Below, one piece after another: positions 13,616 to 14,803 of a stretch of DNA of 14,803 bases (position 1 is the stretch's first letter; every line of letters starts with the position of its first letter). The DNA comes from CAYFQH01 sp964345215 (GTDB lineage: Bacteria > Bacillota > Clostridia > Christensenellales > Aristaeellaceae): assembly GCA_964345215.1 (NCBI GenBank), contig CAYFQH010000048.1:1-14803 (forward strand), read 5' to 3'. The translations under genes were made by a program, and so were the position numbers. The notes under the pieces were generated by a model that was given only the letters and a program-made list of their open reading frames with translations, had not been told where the DNA came from and ran no database searches.

Positions 13616-14803
13616 ATGAAGAAAATAATATCCCTGTTCTTGGTTTTGGTATTAAGCCTTTCGGCCTTTGCCGTGGCTTTGGCCCAAGCACCAGAACTTC
13701 AAGAAGAACCTGAACTTTTGGAAGAGGCAGAACTGATGGAAGAGCCGGAAACACAGGCTTCACCTGATGACTTTGTTTACGAGGCCCTTGATGAAACTGT
13801 CGATGAAGCAAAATACAACGAAATTATGAATCCTTACTACACTTCGGTGGTTTTAGGCGACTTTTTTGAAACACAATTGTTTGCCTTTTCAGGCCCTACT
13901 GGCGAAACTCAGTTTAGGGTTTATGGTACCTATCAAGGGAAAACCGGGTTTTATGAAGCTCTGGTAAAAGTCGATAAGGTGAAAGGCCAAGGCGGAGGAG
14001 AAGCCTATGGCTTTAGCTTTGAAGTAAACAAGGCCAAAGGCGTTGTGGAAGACACCGATGAAGCCTTTGGTGTTGGTACGGTAGCTGACGGGAAAAACAG
14101 CGAAATTAACGGCGCATATGAAAAAATGCCTAACAAAACCGGCGTATATTACTTTATTAATATGTTTAACGAATATGAAAACCGTGTATGGGCCAGTTTT
14201 GACAATGGCAAAACCTATGGTATGTATAAAGGTACCGGACAGGGGGGGATGCTTCCCGGCTCTTTAGAAATTGTGATGGAAGAAGACGTTATTTCTAAAG
14301 TGCAAAACGCAGGGGTGATTGCCCGGCCTGAGACCATTAAAAGAGGTTGGCGGCAGCAGGTTTATGTGGTTATTGGGGAAGAACGGATCGTTGCCGATAC
14401 TAACTATCCTACTTTAGAATTGGCCTTGTCCTGGGAAGGTGTTGCTTTTACCCGTCCTGGGGTAGAAGAGTCAAAAGCGGATGAAAAGCCGGAAGCAACA
14501 AAGAAACCCTCTTCTTCAAGTGGTAAAGACAAGGGCTCCTCTTCCGGCGACAGCGGTACCCTGCGCAAGGGTAAAAAGGGAGACAGGGTTTTGGCCTTGA
14601 CTAAAAAATTGGTCTCTTTAGGTTACCTGGTTTCGGCTACGGACACCTACGATGACAATGTGGTGGCAGCTGTTAAAAGATTCCAGTACGACAACAGCTT
14701 AAAAGTCGACGGAATTGCAGGCAAGAATACCCTGGCTGTTATCAATGGCAATCCCGCGCCTGCGGAAACACCCCAGCCGGAAGAGCCGAAAGAACCGGAA
14801 GAG
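13616..14803 (+). CDS. Secreted protein with peptidoglycan-binding domain (3' end outside window)
   Basis: Open from ATG 13616, behind AAAGGAG (13601-13607), to the window end, 396 codons. A signal peptide is clear: MKKIISLFLVLVLSLSAFAV and then ALA-QA near residue 23. It is followed by an acidic stretch with a repeated ELxEEPE pattern (residues 25-45). The middle (about 70-285) is a domain I do not recognise, beginning NPYYTSVVLGDFFETQLFAF. It is rich in beta-forming and aromatic residues, with no Cys. After a Ser/Lys-rich linker comes a peptidoglycan-binding domain of PG_binding_1 type (LRKGKKGDRVLALTKKLVSL, AVKRFQYDN, VDGIAGKNTL, about residues 318-380). A Pro/Glu-rich tail then leads out of the window. 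It is probably exported and held on the cell wall (inference). A catalytic domain could lie beyond the window. Confidence 0.85.
   Translation, partial: MKKIISLFLVLVLSLSAFAVALAQAPELQEEPELLEEAELMEEPETQASPDDFVYEALDETVDEAKYNEIMNPYYTSVVLGDFFETQLFAFSGPTGETQFRVYGTYQGKTGFYEALVKVDKVKGQGGGEAYGFSFEVNKAKGVVEDTDEAFGVGTVADGKNSEINGAYEKMPNKTGVYYFINMFNEYENRVWASFDNGKTYGMYKGTGQGGMLPGSLEIVMEEDVISKVQNAGVIARPETIKRGWRQQVYVVIGEERIVADTNYPTLELALSWEGVAFTRPGVEESKADEKPEATKKPSSSSGKDKGSSSGDSGTLRKGKKGDRVLALTKKLVSLGYLVSATDTYDDNVVAAVKRFQYDNSLKVDGIAGKNTLAVINGNPAPAETPQPEEPKEPEE

Noticed and set aside
13566..13811. Minus-strand open frame at the start of the wall-protein gene
   Set aside because: It is a shadow of the signal peptide and acidic repeat coding sequence; no ribosome site or family motif.

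Overview
The window reads as chromosomal DNA of a Gram-positive anaerobe-like bacterium of the Bacillota, most likely class Clostridia (inference). The signs are strong AGGAGG-type ribosome binding sites, several hairpin-plus-T-run terminators, the gene order rpsO-pnp-M16 peptidase typical of Bacillota, and a secreted Cthe_2159-type beta-helix protein. No tRNA, rRNA, CRISPR array, insertion sequence or phage gene was seen.

Layout. 1-1316 (minus): 23S rRNA uracil-C5 methyltransferase (RlmD/RumA type), cut by the window start. 1519-1918 (minus): DUF3795-like Cys-rich protein, broken by a 4-bp duplication. 2028-3593 (plus): secreted beta-helix carbohydrate-binding protein; its promoter overlaps that of the DUF3795 gene back to back. 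3679-4216 (plus): P-loop uridine-kinase-like protein, broken by one extra C at a CUU UGA site. 4297-5121 (minus): TrmH/SpoU 23S rRNA 2'-O-methyltransferase, interrupted by one in-frame UGA. 5606-6124 (plus): ClbS/DfsB (DinB-like) four-helix protein. 6251-7194 (plus): metallophosphoesterase with a one-base frameshift near its C-terminus. 7312-8247 (plus): an intact tandem paralogue of it. 8504-9037 (plus): GNAT acetyltransferase. 9187-9444: rpsO with a likely S15-binding leader. 9605-11758: pnp. 11847-13112: M16 zinc peptidase. 13093-13503: all-alpha dUTPase/MazG-like NTP pyrophosphohydrolase. 13616-14803: secreted peptidoglycan-binding protein, cut by the window end.

The right part (from 7.3 kb) is intact. 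It holds a housekeeping block of ribosome assembly (S15), RNA turnover (PNPase) and processing or quality-control peptidase, followed by nucleotide-pool and cell-envelope genes. The left-centre part (1.5-7.2 kb) is an accessory stretch in which four of six genes carry a single, simple lesion. Each lesion can be repaired on paper to give a full-length family member. That clustering is the most unusual property of the window. It may reflect recent gene decay, recoding, or sequence error, and these can be separated by read-level and comparative checks. I see no convincing new multi-gene system; the best leads are the four lesions, the shared divergent promoter, and the tandem metallophosphoesterase family.
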